DNA of 34,462 nt. Origin: an uncultured Collinsella sp. GTDB lineage: Bacteria > Actinomycetota > Coriobacteriia > Coriobacteriales > Coriobacteriaceae. The notes under the pieces were generated by a model. That model worked only from the letters and a program-made list of their open reading frames with translations. It did no database searches and was not told where the DNA came from. Within the stretch, counting starts at the first letter, position 1, and each line of letters begins with the position of its first letter. The stretch lies in assembly GCA_902478985.1 (NCBI GenBank), contig CABSNH010000004.1, forward strand, positions 1-34,462, given 5' to 3'. Positions 6,497 to 14,124 of this stretch are shown piece by piece. Position numbers and translations under genes: made by a program.

Positions 6497-7858
6497 CTAG
6501 GCGAAGAACGAGATCACCAGGGCGCAGGCAAGACCCGAAAGGCCGATGAGCGTCTCCATAACGGTCCAGGACTTGAGGGTTGTCTTCTCATCAATCTCCA
6601 GGAACGAGGAGCACATCCAAAAACCGGCATCGTTGACGTGCGAGAGGGCCGTGGCACCGCCGCAGATAGCAAGACAGATAGCGGCACGCATGAGCACTGA
6701 GGCTCCGGCAACCGCAGGCATGGCGGCCATAATGCCCGATGCCATGGTCATAGCGACGATGGAGCTGCCGACAGAGGCACGCACCATGACGGCAATCAAA
6801 AAGGCAACGACCACCAAAGGCAGCGGTGAGGCCTCGAGCATAGGGCCGATAACCTGGCCCAGGCCGCAGTCCTGCAGCATCCAGCGGATCACACCGCCGC
6901 AGGCAATGACCAGCAAGATCATGCCGACGGGCTTAAGCGAACGGTCGAGCAGGGCCTTGAGCTCGGCGCCGGAGTAGCCGCGCCGCGCGCCCAGCAGATA
7001 CATCGCGACGAGCGTGGCGAGCGTCAAAGCGACAAACGGCTTGCCCAGGAAGGCGAGAATCGAGGCGAGCTCGGCGGGCATGGGGATATAAGAGGACAAC
7101 GTGCCCAGCAAAATCAGACAAAGCGGCGTGAGCACGATGGCAAGCACCATGCCAAAGGAGGGAAGCTCCTTTTCGTCGCTCGCACCCTCGGCAGAGGTAA
7201 AGTGCTCCGGAACATCGGTAAAAATGCGACTGCCCACGTTGCGACCCCAGATGACGCCGGCGATCGCCATAGCGATGAAGGCGGTAGGGATACCAACGAG
7301 AATCATGGTGCCCAGGTCGACACCGAGCGTGCCGGCGACCAGAACCGAACCGGCCGATGGCGGCACAAACGCATAGCCAGCGGCAAGTCCCGCGAGCAGC
7401 GCGATGCCGTAGTAGAGCGTCGACATTTTGGTCTGGGATGCCACGCTAAACGCAAGCGGAATCAAAACGACTACGCCCGCCTCAAAGAACACCGTAGTGC
7501 CGATGACCAGACCGGTAATGCCCAGTGCCCAGCTGGAGTGACCCTGCCCAAAGGTATCGATGAAGGTCTGGGCAATCTTCTTGGCGCCGCCGCTCTCCTC
7601 AAGAATCTGGCCAAACATCGAACCCAGGCCAATGAGCAGGGCGATGTTTTGCAGCGTGGTGCCCACGCCCTTGGTGACAGTGTCCGCCACCAGGTCGAGC
7701 GGCATACCGGCGCCGATGCCGATCGCGAGCGCCGAGACCATCATCGAAAGCACGGGATGCAGCTTGAACTTGATGATGAGCGCAAGCAGCAGCGCGATGC
7801 CCACGATGGCAGCGATAACCAACCTGGTGGGGTCGGCCATAAACGTTGGGTCTGACAT
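6497..7858 (-). CDS. gntP: GntP-family gluconate/aldonate:H+ symporter
   Basis: A 453-residue polytopic inner-membrane permease. The translation shows about 12 hydrophobic segments and GntP-family sequence such as LIIKFKLHPVLSMM, IGLGSMFGQILEESGGA, FFEAGVVVLIPLAF and AGYAFVPPSAG. The ATG at 7858 has GGAGG nine bases before it on the minus strand. It is the first gene of a two-gene operon with the dehydratase, and divergent from a FadR-type GntR regulator. The pairing suggests uptake of an aldonate followed by its dehydration to KDG. GntP members transport gluconate and related acids; the exact substrate is not readable. Confidence 0.92.
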   Translation of the reverse strand: MSDPTFMADPTRLVIAAIVGIALLLALIIKFKLHPVLSMMVSALAIGIGAGMPLDLVADTVTKGVGTTLQNIALLIGLGSMFGQILEESGGAKKIAQTFIDTFGQGHSSWALGITGLVIGTTVFFEAGVVVLIPLAFSVASQTKMSTLYYGIALLAGLAAGYAFVPPSAGSVLVAGTLGVDLGTMILVGIPTAFIAMAIAGVIWGRNVGSRIFTDVPEHFTSAEGASDEKELPSFGMVLAIVLTPLCLILLGTLSSYIPMPAELASILAFLGKPFVALTLATLVAMYLLGARRGYSGAELKALLDRSLKPVGMILLVIACGGVIRWMLQDCGLGQVIGPMLEASPLPLVVVAFLIAVMVRASVGSSIVAMTMASGIMAAMPAVAGASVLMRAAICLAICGGATALSHVNDAGFWMCSSFLEIDEKTTLKSWTVMETLIGLSGLACALVISFFA

Positions 7859-7871
7859 CTTTCCTCCAATT

Positions 7872-7926
7872 CATCAGACCTTTTGAATTCGGCTTAGACT
7901 ATAGCGTGTTTTCAATAGGTCTGATG
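7872..7926. promoter_or_regulatory. Inverted CATCAGACC/GGTCTGATG pair spanning the gntP promoter region
   Basis: CATCAGACC (7872-7880) and GGTCTGATG (7918-7926) are perfect complements 37 bp apart, just upstream of gntP. TCTGATG recurs at 7955 and 8060. I read these as half-sites for the divergent GntR regulator. Confidence 0.5.
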
Positions 7927-7947
7927 TTTCAAATTGAAATTTGTTCG

Positions 7948-7966
7948 AAATACATCTGATGTATTT
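7948..7966. promoter_or_regulatory. Candidate GntR operator
   Basis: Perfect 19-bp palindrome AAATACATC-T-GATGTATTT in the divergent gntP/gntR gap. The size and odd-numbered centre suit a dimeric FadR-type regulator, and its TCTGATG core is shared with the neighbouring half-sites. Confidence 0.65.
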
Positions 7967-7970
7967 CATG

Positions 7971-7995
7971 AACGGTCTGTTTTGACGGTAAACGG
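7971..7995 (-). promoter_or_regulatory. Tripartite CCGTT element, copy upstream of gntP
   Basis: Read on the minus strand: CCGTT, TACCGTCAAAACAGA, CCGTT. It lies 4 bp from the GntR palindrome and about 115 bp upstream of the gntP start. Similar elements occur upstream of GH105, the symporter and uxaC in the same orientation. Confidence 0.5.
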
Positions 7996-8090
7996 CTACT
8001 TACAGCTCCCCACTGTCTAGGCGAACCGCCGCGGCTTCTGTTGAATGAGTTAGAATAGCTCTGATGAATTCTTTTGATATGAGGTGAAGC

Positions 8091-8783
8091 GTGGCACGAG
8101 TCGATTCGGGACTCCCCGAGCAGATTTCCGAGAAAATCATTCAATTGATCTTGGATGAGCATCTTGAGCAAGGCGATCGCCTGCCCAAGGAGGCCGTGCT
8201 CGTCGAGCGCCTGGGCGCCGGCAGGAGCACGGTGCGCGAGGCCATGAAGTTGCTGCAGTCGCGCAATATCGTGCGCATTAAGCAAGGTTCGGGCACCTAT
8301 GTGGCGTCAAACCCCGGCGTTGCCGACGACCCGCTGGGCTTTACCTTTATCGACGACAAGCAGCGTCTGGCGCGCGACCTACTCGAGGTGCGCTTTATGA
8401 TCGAGCCGCAGATGGCACGCATGGCGGCCGAGCACGCAACCAACGACCAGGTCGTCTGTATCAAAGAGCTCTGCGACGAATCCGAGCGCCTGGCCGAGGC
8501 CGGTGAGGATTACTCCGCCGCCGACACCGCGTTCCACAATGCCATTGCCGAGAGCTCCGGAAACCTCGTCGTTCCCCGCCTGATGGGCGTGCTCAAGGCA
8601 TCCGTCCCCCTCTTTATCGACGTGACCGGCAAAAAGCTCGTCGAGGAAACTATCCACACGCACCGCGATGTGGCCGACGCCATCGCCTCGCGCAATCCCA
8701 CCGCCGCGCACGACGCGATGTATCTGCACCTGGTGTATAACCGCAACATGATTGCAGAGGGCGCGCAGGCAAAAAGCGAGTAG
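8091..8783 (+). CDS. FadR-type GntR regulator of the aldonate operon
   Basis: A 230-residue regulator. Residues of about 8-72 form a winged helix (SEKIIQLILDEHLEQGDRLPKE, AGRSTVREAMKLLQSRNIVRIKQGSGTYV); the C-terminal part is an FCD ligand domain (LLEVRFMIEPQMARMAAEHA, DTAFHNAIAE, THRDVADAI). The start is GTG at 8091, preceded by GAGGTGAA at 8080-8087. It is divergent from gntP, with the palindrome AAATACATCTGATGTATTT in the gap, so I infer that it represses the gntP-dehydratase operon and responds to an aldonate or KDG. The next gene downstream is dhuD, with its own operator. Confidence 0.9.
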   Translation: MARVDSGLPEQISEKIIQLILDEHLEQGDRLPKEAVLVERLGAGRSTVREAMKLLQSRNIVRIKQGSGTYVASNPGVADDPLGFTFIDDKQRLARDLLEVRFMIEPQMARMAAEHATNDQVVCIKELCDESERLAEAGEDYSAADTAFHNAIAESSGNLVVPRLMGVLKASVPLFIDVTGKKLVEETIHTHRDVADAIASRNPTAAHDAMYLHLVYNRNMIAEGAQAKSE

Positions 8784-8787
8784 AGGT

Positions 8788-8814
8788 CCGCACGGCAGGG
8801 GCTTTTCTACCGTT
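8788..8814 (+). promoter_or_regulatory. Degenerate CCGTT element upstream of dhuD
   Basis: CCGCA at 8788 and CCGTT at 8810, 22 bp apart on the plus strand, in the transcription direction of dhuD and 12 bp upstream of the LacI operator. It matches the arrangement of the four better copies but is degenerate in the left half and centre. Confidence 0.3.
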
Positions 8815-8826
8815 CACCTTTTAAAA

Positions 8827-8838
8827 GTGAACGTTCAC
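8827..8838. promoter_or_regulatory. LacI operator (GTGAACGTTCAC) upstream of dhuD
   Basis: Perfect 12-bp palindrome GTGAACGTTCAC, preceded by a half-site CGTTCACC at 8811-8818. The same palindrome occurs upstream of the symporter and, twice, upstream of uxaC, defining a regulon. Confidence 0.75.
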
Positions 8839-8943
8839 CTGATTTTAGGAAATAAGGGGTGCCTGTTGCGCCGCCTCTCCTATACTGAGCTTGTACTAAA
8901 AGTAAGATACATATAGATGAACGTTTCTTTTGAAAGGATCGCT

Positions 8944-9753
8944 ATGTCTGATCTTATGGACAGCTTCCGCCTGGATGGCAAGGTCGCGCTCGTAACCGGC
9001 GCCACCTACGGTATTGGCATGGCCATTGCCGAGGCGCTCGGAGAGGCTGGCGCCAAGATCGCCTTTAACGCACGTCACGCCGACAAGGTAGCCGAGGCCG
9101 AGAAGCACTACCGCGAGCTGGGCTTTGAGGCTCATGGTTACGTGGCAGACGTCACCGACGAGGCCGTCGTCGCCGAGCTCATCGCCAAGATTGAGGCCGA
9201 CTTTGGCACCACGCCCGATATCCTGGTCAACAACGCTGGCGTCATCCAGCGCACCCCGATGCTCGACATGAGCGCCGAGGACTTCCGCCGCGTCGTCGAT
9301 ATTGACCTCAACGCACCGTTTATCGTGTCCAAGGCCTGCCTGCCCGGCATGATCGCCAAGGGCCACGGCAAGATCATCAACATCTGCTCGATGATGAGCG
9401 AGCTGGGCCGCGAGACCATCGCCGGCTATGCCGCCGCCAAGGGCGGACTCAAGATGCTCACCAAGAACATCTGCTCCGAATTTGGCGAGGCCAACATCCA
9501 GTGCAACGGCATTGGGCCCGGCTACATCGCCACGCCGCAGACCGCGCCGCTGCGCGAGACGCAGCCCGACGGCAGCCGTCACCCGTTTGACCAGTTCATC
9601 ATTGCCAAGACGCCGGCCGCCCGCTGGGGCACGCCCGAGGATCTGAAGGGCCCCGCCGTGTTCTTGGCTTCCGATGCATCGAACTTCGTCAACGGCCACA
9701 TCCTCTATGTCGACGGCGGCATCCTCGCATACATTGGAAAACAGCCTCAATAA
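8944..9753 (+). CDS. dhuD: SDR-family 2-dehydro-3-deoxygluconate 5-dehydrogenase (DhuD/KduD or gluconate 5-dehydrogenase type)
   Basis: A 269-residue classical short-chain dehydrogenase: TGATYGIG cofactor motif (18-25), NNAG (96-99), and a catalytic Ser149/Ser152, Tyr162, Lys166 set in SMMSELGRETIAGYAAAKGG. The C-terminal half (ANIQCNGIGPGYIATPQTAP, DGGILAYIGKQP) closely resembles proteins annotated as gluconate 5-dehydrogenase in streptococci. There such an enzyme pairs with an RpiB-like isomerase and reduces 3-deoxy-hexodiulosonate to KDG. The same pairing is seen here with dhuI, so I favour that reaction; 5-ketogluconate reduction remains possible. The ATG at 8944 follows GAAAGGA. The upstream LacI operator ties it to the uronate regulon. 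Confidence 0.85.
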   Translation: MSDLMDSFRLDGKVALVTGATYGIGMAIAEALGEAGAKIAFNARHADKVAEAEKHYRELGFEAHGYVADVTDEAVVAELIAKIEADFGTTPDILVNNAGVIQRTPMLDMSAEDFRRVVDIDLNAPFIVSKACLPGMIAKGHGKIINICSMMSELGRETIAGYAAAKGGLKMLTKNICSEFGEANIQCNGIGPGYIATPQTAPLRETQPDGSRHPFDQFIIAKTPAARWGTPEDLKGPAVFLASDASNFVNGHILYVDGGILAYIGKQPQ

Positions 9754-9803
9754 GCGTCGCCGCAACTGCCCACATCAGGTTTCACCCACTCGTTTTTCAT
9801 TTG

Positions 9804-9870
9804 AGTTGCGGTGAGATAAGGATTGGTTTTGGCTTCTATCAGGCAAAACAGTCCGTATTTCACCGCAAGT
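9804..9870. repeat. REP-like palindrome, copy C
   Basis: AGTTGCGGTGAGATAAGGAT (from 9804) and a right arm CAGTCCGTATTTCACCGCAAGT ending at 9870. It lies between dhuD and dhuI, 23 bases before the dhuI start and just upstream of its ribosome site, so it may affect read-through or translation. Confidence 0.82.
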
Positions 9871-9893
9871 TAGAAATAGGAAGGTATTTCGCA

Positions 9894-10535
9894 ATGAAGA
9901 TCGCTCTGATCAATGAGAACTCTCAGAACTCCAAGAACCCCATGATCGAGGCTGCGCTTAAGAAGGTCGTCGAGCCCATGGGCCACACCGTCTTTAACTA
10001 TGGCATGTATGCCGACGCCGACTCCAAGCCCCTCACCTATGTGCAGAACGGCATCCTGGCCGCCGTGCTGCTCAACTCCGGCGCTGCCGACTACGTCGTG
10101 ACCGGCTGTGGCACCGGCGAGGGCGCCATGCTCGCCTGCAACTCCTTCCCCGGCGTGCTGTGCGGCCATGTTGCCGACCCGCTCGATGCCTACACCTTTG
10201 CCCAGGTCAACGACGGTAACGCTGTCGCCATGCCCTTCGCCCTCAAGAACGGCTGGGGCCAGGAGCTCAACCTCGAGTACACCTTTGAAAAGCTCTTTGG
10301 CTTTGGTTCGGGCAACGGCTATCCTGCCGAGCGTGTTGAGCCCGAGCAGCGCAACAAGAAGATCCTCGACGGCGTCCGCGCTGTGACTATGCGTCCGCTC
10401 GTCGACGTTCTGGGCGAGATCGATCAGGACCTGGTGAAGGGCGCACTTGCCGGCGAACACTTCCAGGAGTACTTCTTTGCCAACGCAACCGACGAGGCCA
10501 TCATCGCCAAGGTCAAGGAGATCCTGGGCCTCTAA
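9894..10535 (+). CDS. dhuI: RpiB/LacAB-family isomerase, probable unsaturated-uronate (DHU) ketol-isomerase
   Basis: A 213-residue member of the RpiB/LacA/LacB sugar isomerase fold, with the family active-site region TGCGTGEGAMLACN (Cys72, Gly73, Thr74, Gly75) and GHVADPLDAYTFAQVNDGNA. It is longer than typical RpiB (about 150 residues), with a C-terminal extension, as in the streptococcal isomerase (DhuI) that replaces KduI. The expected reaction is 4-deoxy-L-threo-5-hexosulose uronate to 3-deoxy-D-glycero-2,5-hexodiulosonate, the substrate of the adjacent dehydrogenase. The ATG at 9894 follows AGGAAGG. It lies downstream of dhuD in the same direction, and a strong terminator follows. Assignment rests on family and context; a pentose-phosphate isomerase is the alternative. 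Confidence 0.82.
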   Translation: MKIALINENSQNSKNPMIEAALKKVVEPMGHTVFNYGMYADADSKPLTYVQNGILAAVLLNSGAADYVVTGCGTGEGAMLACNSFPGVLCGHVADPLDAYTFAQVNDGNAVAMPFALKNGWGQELNLEYTFEKLFGFGSGNGYPAERVEPEQRNKKILDGVRAVTMRPLVDVLGEIDQDLVKGALAGEHFQEYFFANATDEAIIAKVKEILGL

Positions 10536-10560
10536 TCGCACGACTCATTGCAGCTAACGC

Positions 10561-10601
10561 AAGCGGCGGTCGTCCCACGTACGGGACGACCGCCGCTTTT
10601 T
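10561..10601 (+). terminator. Intrinsic terminator after dhuI
   Basis: Perfect 16-bp stem (10561-10576 with 10583-10598) followed by a T-run, 25 bases after the dhuI stop. It also faces the 3' end of the convergent oxidoreductase. Confidence 0.92.
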
Positions 10602-10653
10602 GCTATCTACCGACTGACGCCGCGGGGACAGGCCCCATGCACCAAGGGGTTGA

Positions 10654-12603
10654 CTAGAGTTCGCAGGCAACCTTGTAGCCGTCGCCGATGGCGTCGCGAA
10701 TGTTGCCGCACTTGTTGGCGTCACCCAACACGTGGGTGGTAACGCCGGCGGCAGCAAGATCGTCGGCGAGCTTGGTGTTGGGACGATAGCCCATGGCAAG
10801 CACCAGCGTATCGGCACCGGTGATGGTGTGGACCTCGCCGTCCTTTTCGTAGCTGATGGTATCCTCAGTGATCTCGGTCACCTTGGCCTCGGTCAGCACG
10901 TGAACGCCCTTAGAGAGCATGCGCGTGATGAGCACCGCGCGGCCGGCGCCGCCCTCGTTGGCGGCGAGCGTCTTGGTCATCTCGATGACGGTGACATCGC
11001 GATTGGCCGGCGACAGGTCATTGACCAACGGGGCCAGGTAATCGGCCGTCTCGCAGCCGACGGTGCCGCCGCCCACAATGACGATCTTCTTGCCCGGGAA
11101 AGCCTTGCCACCCAGCAGGTCGTCAGCCGTCATAACCTGCTTAAAGCCCTGCATGAAGGCCGGGGCGATGGGCTCGGCGCCATAAGCCAGGACGACCTCG
11201 TAACCCGCGTAGTCGCGCTGAATGTCCTCGGCAGTGAGCTCGGTGCCAAATACGCACTTCACGCCGGCCTCGGCCAGGCGACGGTACTGATACTTGATCA
11301 CGCGGGTGAGTTCCTGCTTTGCCGGCGGAACGGCTGCGATGCGCATCTCGCCGCCCGGCTCGTCCTGCTTATCCACGAGCACCACGTTGTGGCCGCGCTT
11401 GGCGGCAATGTAGGCTGCCTCCATGCCCGCAGGACCGGCACCCACAACCAGCACGTTCTTAGCCTCGGTGGCAGGCTCGTAGCCAGCCTCGTCGCGCTCC
11501 ACGTCCGGGTTGACGGTACAGGAGATGCGCTTGCCGAACATGATGCCGTTCAGACAGCGCAGGCAGCCGATGCAGGGACGGATATCGTCGGCGTTGCCGG
11601 CAGCAGCCTTGTTGCAGAACTCGGCATCGCACAGATTGGCGCGGCCCATCATGCAGATGTCGGCGGCGCCGTCCTCGATCAGCTCCTCGGCAATCCAGGC
11701 CTCGTTGATACGTCCGACGGTGGCGACGGGAATGTTGACGTGCTTTTTGATCTCGCGCGAGCAGGCGGCGTGCGAGGCCTGCTGGGTACCGGCGGCGGGA
11801 ATCGCGGAGCCGCGCTTGATGGTGGTACCGCCCGACACATGAATCATGTCGACGCCGGCCTTCTCCAGACGACGCGAGACGTAAATCATGTCGTTGAGGG
11901 TCAGGCCGCCATCGGTGTACTCGTCGCCCGAGATGCGGACGTCGATGATAAAGTCTTTGCCGCAACGCTCGCGAATCTCGGCGATGACCTCGAGCAGGAA
12001 GCGCATGCGGGCGTCGAGAGAGCCGCCGTACTCGTCGGTGCGCTTGTTGTAGAGCGGAGTCAAAAAGCCGCCGAGCATACCGTGGGCGTGTGCCGCATGG
12101 ACCTCGACGCCATCGACACCGGCCTTCTGCATACGCACGGCAGCGTCGCCAAACTGATGCGTGAGCTCGTGGATCTCATCGACCGTGATAGGACGCGGCG
12201 CCTCGCGGGCATAGGACGGGCCCACAAAAGACGGAGCGATCAGGCGCGGCGTGCCCGGAATGTTAAAGGCCATGTAGGCGGGGTGGAAGAGCTGCGGCAT
12301 AATCTTGCAGCCGTACTCATGCACGGCGGCGGCGAGCTTTTCCCAGCCGGGGATAAACGTGTCGTCGTAGCAGCACATGTCACCCGGCAGATAGGTATAG
12401 GTAGGCTCGACCGTCACGACCTCGGTGATGATGAGGCCCACGCCGCCCTTGGCACGGGCACGGTAATGATCGACCAAGTCGTCAGTCACATAGCCATGAT
12501 CGGCCAGGTTGGTGGACACCGGCGGCATAAAGACGCGGTTCTTGACCTCGGTCGTACCGACCTTGATCGGGCTAAAGAGCATCGGGTAGGCGGATGACTC
12601 CAT
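10654..12603 (-). CDS. Old-yellow-enzyme/FadH-type NADH:flavin oxidoreductase, three-domain
   Basis: A 649-residue flavoenzyme of the 2,4-dienoyl-CoA reductase type. Residues of about 8-345 form an OYE TIM barrel with HAAHAHGMLGGFLTPLYNKR (169-188) and TDEYGGS. Cys344, Cys347, Cys350 and Cys362 form a CxxCxxC-x11-C iron-sulfur site. Then come an FAD-binding VVGAGPAGME (386-395) and a second dinucleotide motif, IVIVGGGTVGCETA. The ATG at 12603 follows AAAGGAAG; the frame extends further upstream through the repeat without a good site. It probably reduces an activated C=C bond with NAD(P)H. The substrate is unknown: enoate, dienoyl-CoA, steroid or bile-acid enone reductases all share this architecture, and the sugar-acid context is unusual. 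Confidence 0.88.
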   Translation of the reverse strand: MESSAYPMLFSPIKVGTTEVKNRVFMPPVSTNLADHGYVTDDLVDHYRARAKGGVGLIITEVVTVEPTYTYLPGDMCCYDDTFIPGWEKLAAAVHEYGCKIMPQLFHPAYMAFNIPGTPRLIAPSFVGPSYAREAPRPITVDEIHELTHQFGDAAVRMQKAGVDGVEVHAAHAHGMLGGFLTPLYNKRTDEYGGSLDARMRFLLEVIAEIRERCGKDFIIDVRISGDEYTDGGLTLNDMIYVSRRLEKAGVDMIHVSGGTTIKRGSAIPAAGTQQASHAACSREIKKHVNIPVATVGRINEAWIAEELIEDGAADICMMGRANLCDAEFCNKAAAGNADDIRPCIGCLRCLNGIMFGKRISCTVNPDVERDEAGYEPATEAKNVLVVGAGPAGMEAAYIAAKRGHNVVLVDKQDEPGGEMRIAAVPPAKQELTRVIKYQYRRLAEAGVKCVFGTELTAEDIQRDYAGYEVVLAYGAEPIAPAFMQGFKQVMTADDLLGGKAFPGKKIVIVGGGTVGCETADYLAPLVNDLSPANRDVTVIEMTKTLAANEGGAGRAVLITRMLSKGVHVLTEAKVTEITEDTISYEKDGEVHTITGADTLVLAMGYRPNTKLADDLAAAGVTTHVLGDANKCGNIRDAIGDGYKVACEL

Positions 12604-12631
12604 ACAGGCTTCCTTTCGTTTAAGCCGCTCG

Positions 12632-12672
12632 GCGGCAGTTGCTAACGTACTTATCGTATCAGCAACCGCCGC
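12632..12672. promoter_or_regulatory. Inverted repeat upstream of the OYE-type gene, candidate operator
   Basis: GCGGCAGTTGCT (12632-12643) and AGCAACCGCCGC (12661-12672) pair with one wobble around 17 nt containing AT-rich ACGTACTTATCGTATC. The placement 30-70 bp upstream of the minus-strand start fits a promoter or operator region. Tentative. Confidence 0.4.
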
Positions 12673-12720
12673 GTCCGTACCCGCTCGCACTCCCCCGCCT
12701 TTAATCCAATCCCCACAAAA

Positions 12721-12787
12721 AGTTGCGGTGGAATACGGAGTAGATAAGGCCTTTGACAGCCAAAACAGTCCGTATTTCACCGCAACT
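12721..12787. repeat. REP-like palindrome, copy D
   Basis: AGTTGCGGTGGAATACGGAG (from 12721) and a right arm with CAGTCCGTATTTCACCGCAACT ending at 12787, between the two oxidoreductase genes. The left inner arm is more diverged than in the other copies. Confidence 0.82.
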
Positions 12788-12803
12788 GATGGGCGGGATG
12801 GAG

Positions 12804-14021
12804 TTAAAGGCCCAGGTAGGTGGTCATGCCTTCGACGGCGAGCTTGGCACCAGCTACGGCATGGACCACGGTGAGCGGGCCGTTGACCACGTCGCCGGCG
12901 GCAAAGACGCCAGGCACGGTGGTCATGCCATGCTCGTCGACCGAAAGCAGGCCGCGATGGTCGGTCTCCAGACCGCCCGTTGTAAGCACGAGCTTGTCCT
13001 TGGGCACCTGAGACGCCGCAATCACAACCGTGTCGGCGGACACGCGGTCGAGCTCTTCCTCGTAGCCCACCACATTGTTGTCCTCGTCAAAGATAGCCGT
13101 CTCGAACACCGGACCGTTATCATCGATGGCGCAGATCGCCTTGCCGCGCACAATCTCGGCACCGTCAAGCTCGGTCAACTCCACCTCGTCGTCAATCGCA
13201 GAGATATGGCGCGAACGGGCATACACAGTGACCTTGCGGGCACCCGAGCGAAGCGCCGTACGGGCCACATCCATGGCTACGTTGCCGGCACCGATTACGG
13301 CCACGTTTTCGCCGATCGCCACGCTCGTGGGGTCAACGAGGTAGTCGATGCCAAAGAGCACATTGCCGCGCGACTCGCCGGGAATACCCAGCTTTCGAGC
13401 TCGCCAGGTGCCGGTACCAACAAAGACCGCATCGTAGCCGTCGCGCAGCAAGTCGTCGATGTGGAGCGCACCGCCGATGGTGGTCGAGGGGCGAACGCGC
13501 ACGCCGAGCGAGCACATCACGTGGCGGTACTTTTGCACGAGCGAGCGCGGCAGGCGGAACTCGGGGATACCGTACTCCAGCACGCCGCCGATCTCGGGCC
13601 GCTGCTCAAAAACGGTGACGGCGCAACCCAGCTGCGCCATCTTAATGGCCACGGTCATACCGGCAGGGCCGGAGCCGACCACAGCGACCTGTTTGCCGCA
13701 CGACGGCGCGGGTTTCCACTCTTTGCGGTCCAAATACGCCGTGGAGATATAGTTCTCGATGCTCGAAAAATGCACGGGCGCGCCCTTGCGGCCCTGGATG
13801 CACGCGCCCTCGCACTGGCCCGAATGGTTGCAAACCATGGAGCAGACCGCACTCAACGGGTTATTCTGGAACAGCAGCTCGCCCGCCTCTTGCAGACGGC
13901 GCTGCTTAAAGAGGTCGATAACCTGCGGAATGGGCGTCTGAACTGGACAGCCCTCAATCTGACAGAACGCCCTTTTACAACCCAGGCAACGATTCGCCTC
14001 TTCGACAATGTGGATAGCCAC
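12804..14021 (-). CDS. GltD/NfnB-like NAD(P)-binding Fe-S oxidoreductase
   Basis: A 405-residue protein resembling the glutamate synthase small subunit. The N-terminal Fe-S module has RCLGCKRAFCQIEGCPVQTP (Cys12, Cys15, Cys20, Cys25) and a second Cys set in CSMVCNHSGQCEGAC. The FAD motif VAVVGSGPAGM and the NAD(P) motif VAVIGAGNVAMDVARTAL follow, and the C-terminal GVFAAGDVVNGP completes the fold. I take the GTG at 14021, which has AGGGGAG upstream; a TTG at 14048 is the alternative. No large glutamate synthase subunit is in the window. It is separated from the OYE-type gene by 200 bp and a repeat; whether they work together is open. It may pass electrons between NAD(P)H and ferredoxin or a flavoprotein partner. 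Confidence 0.85.
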   Translation of the reverse strand: MAIHIVEEANRCLGCKRAFCQIEGCPVQTPIPQVIDLFKQRRLQEAGELLFQNNPLSAVCSMVCNHSGQCEGACIQGRKGAPVHFSSIENYISTAYLDRKEWKPAPSCGKQVAVVGSGPAGMTVAIKMAQLGCAVTVFEQRPEIGGVLEYGIPEFRLPRSLVQKYRHVMCSLGVRVRPSTTIGGALHIDDLLRDGYDAVFVGTGTWRARKLGIPGESRGNVLFGIDYLVDPTSVAIGENVAVIGAGNVAMDVARTALRSGARKVTVYARSRHISAIDDEVELTELDGAEIVRGKAICAIDDNGPVFETAIFDEDNNVVGYEEELDRVSADTVVIAASQVPKDKLVLTTGGLETDHRGLLSVDEHGMTTVPGVFAAGDVVNGPLTVVHAVAGAKLAVEGMTTYLGL

Positions 14022-14124
14022 GCAACTCCCCTTTTTAATGCAATCCAATGGGGCGACGATAAAGACCCTTCACCGCCGCCCCCATACAGGTAATCTCAAT
14101 CTGCCGACACGGCAAAAGCCAATG

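Noticed and set aside
3581..12787. CRISPR-like array formed by the repeated palindrome
   Set aside because: The four copies are kilobases apart, have no regular spacers and no cas genes nearby; they are dispersed palindromic repeats.
12804..14021. Glutamate synthase small subunit (gltD)
   Set aside because: Sequence resembles GltD, but there is no gltB partner in the window and the same architecture serves many electron-transfer roles, so the symbol is not given.
14101..14124. Terminator after the isomerase-like gene
   Set aside because: Only a 5-bp stem (TGCCG/CGGCA) is present and the T residues are on the wrong side, so I do not call it.
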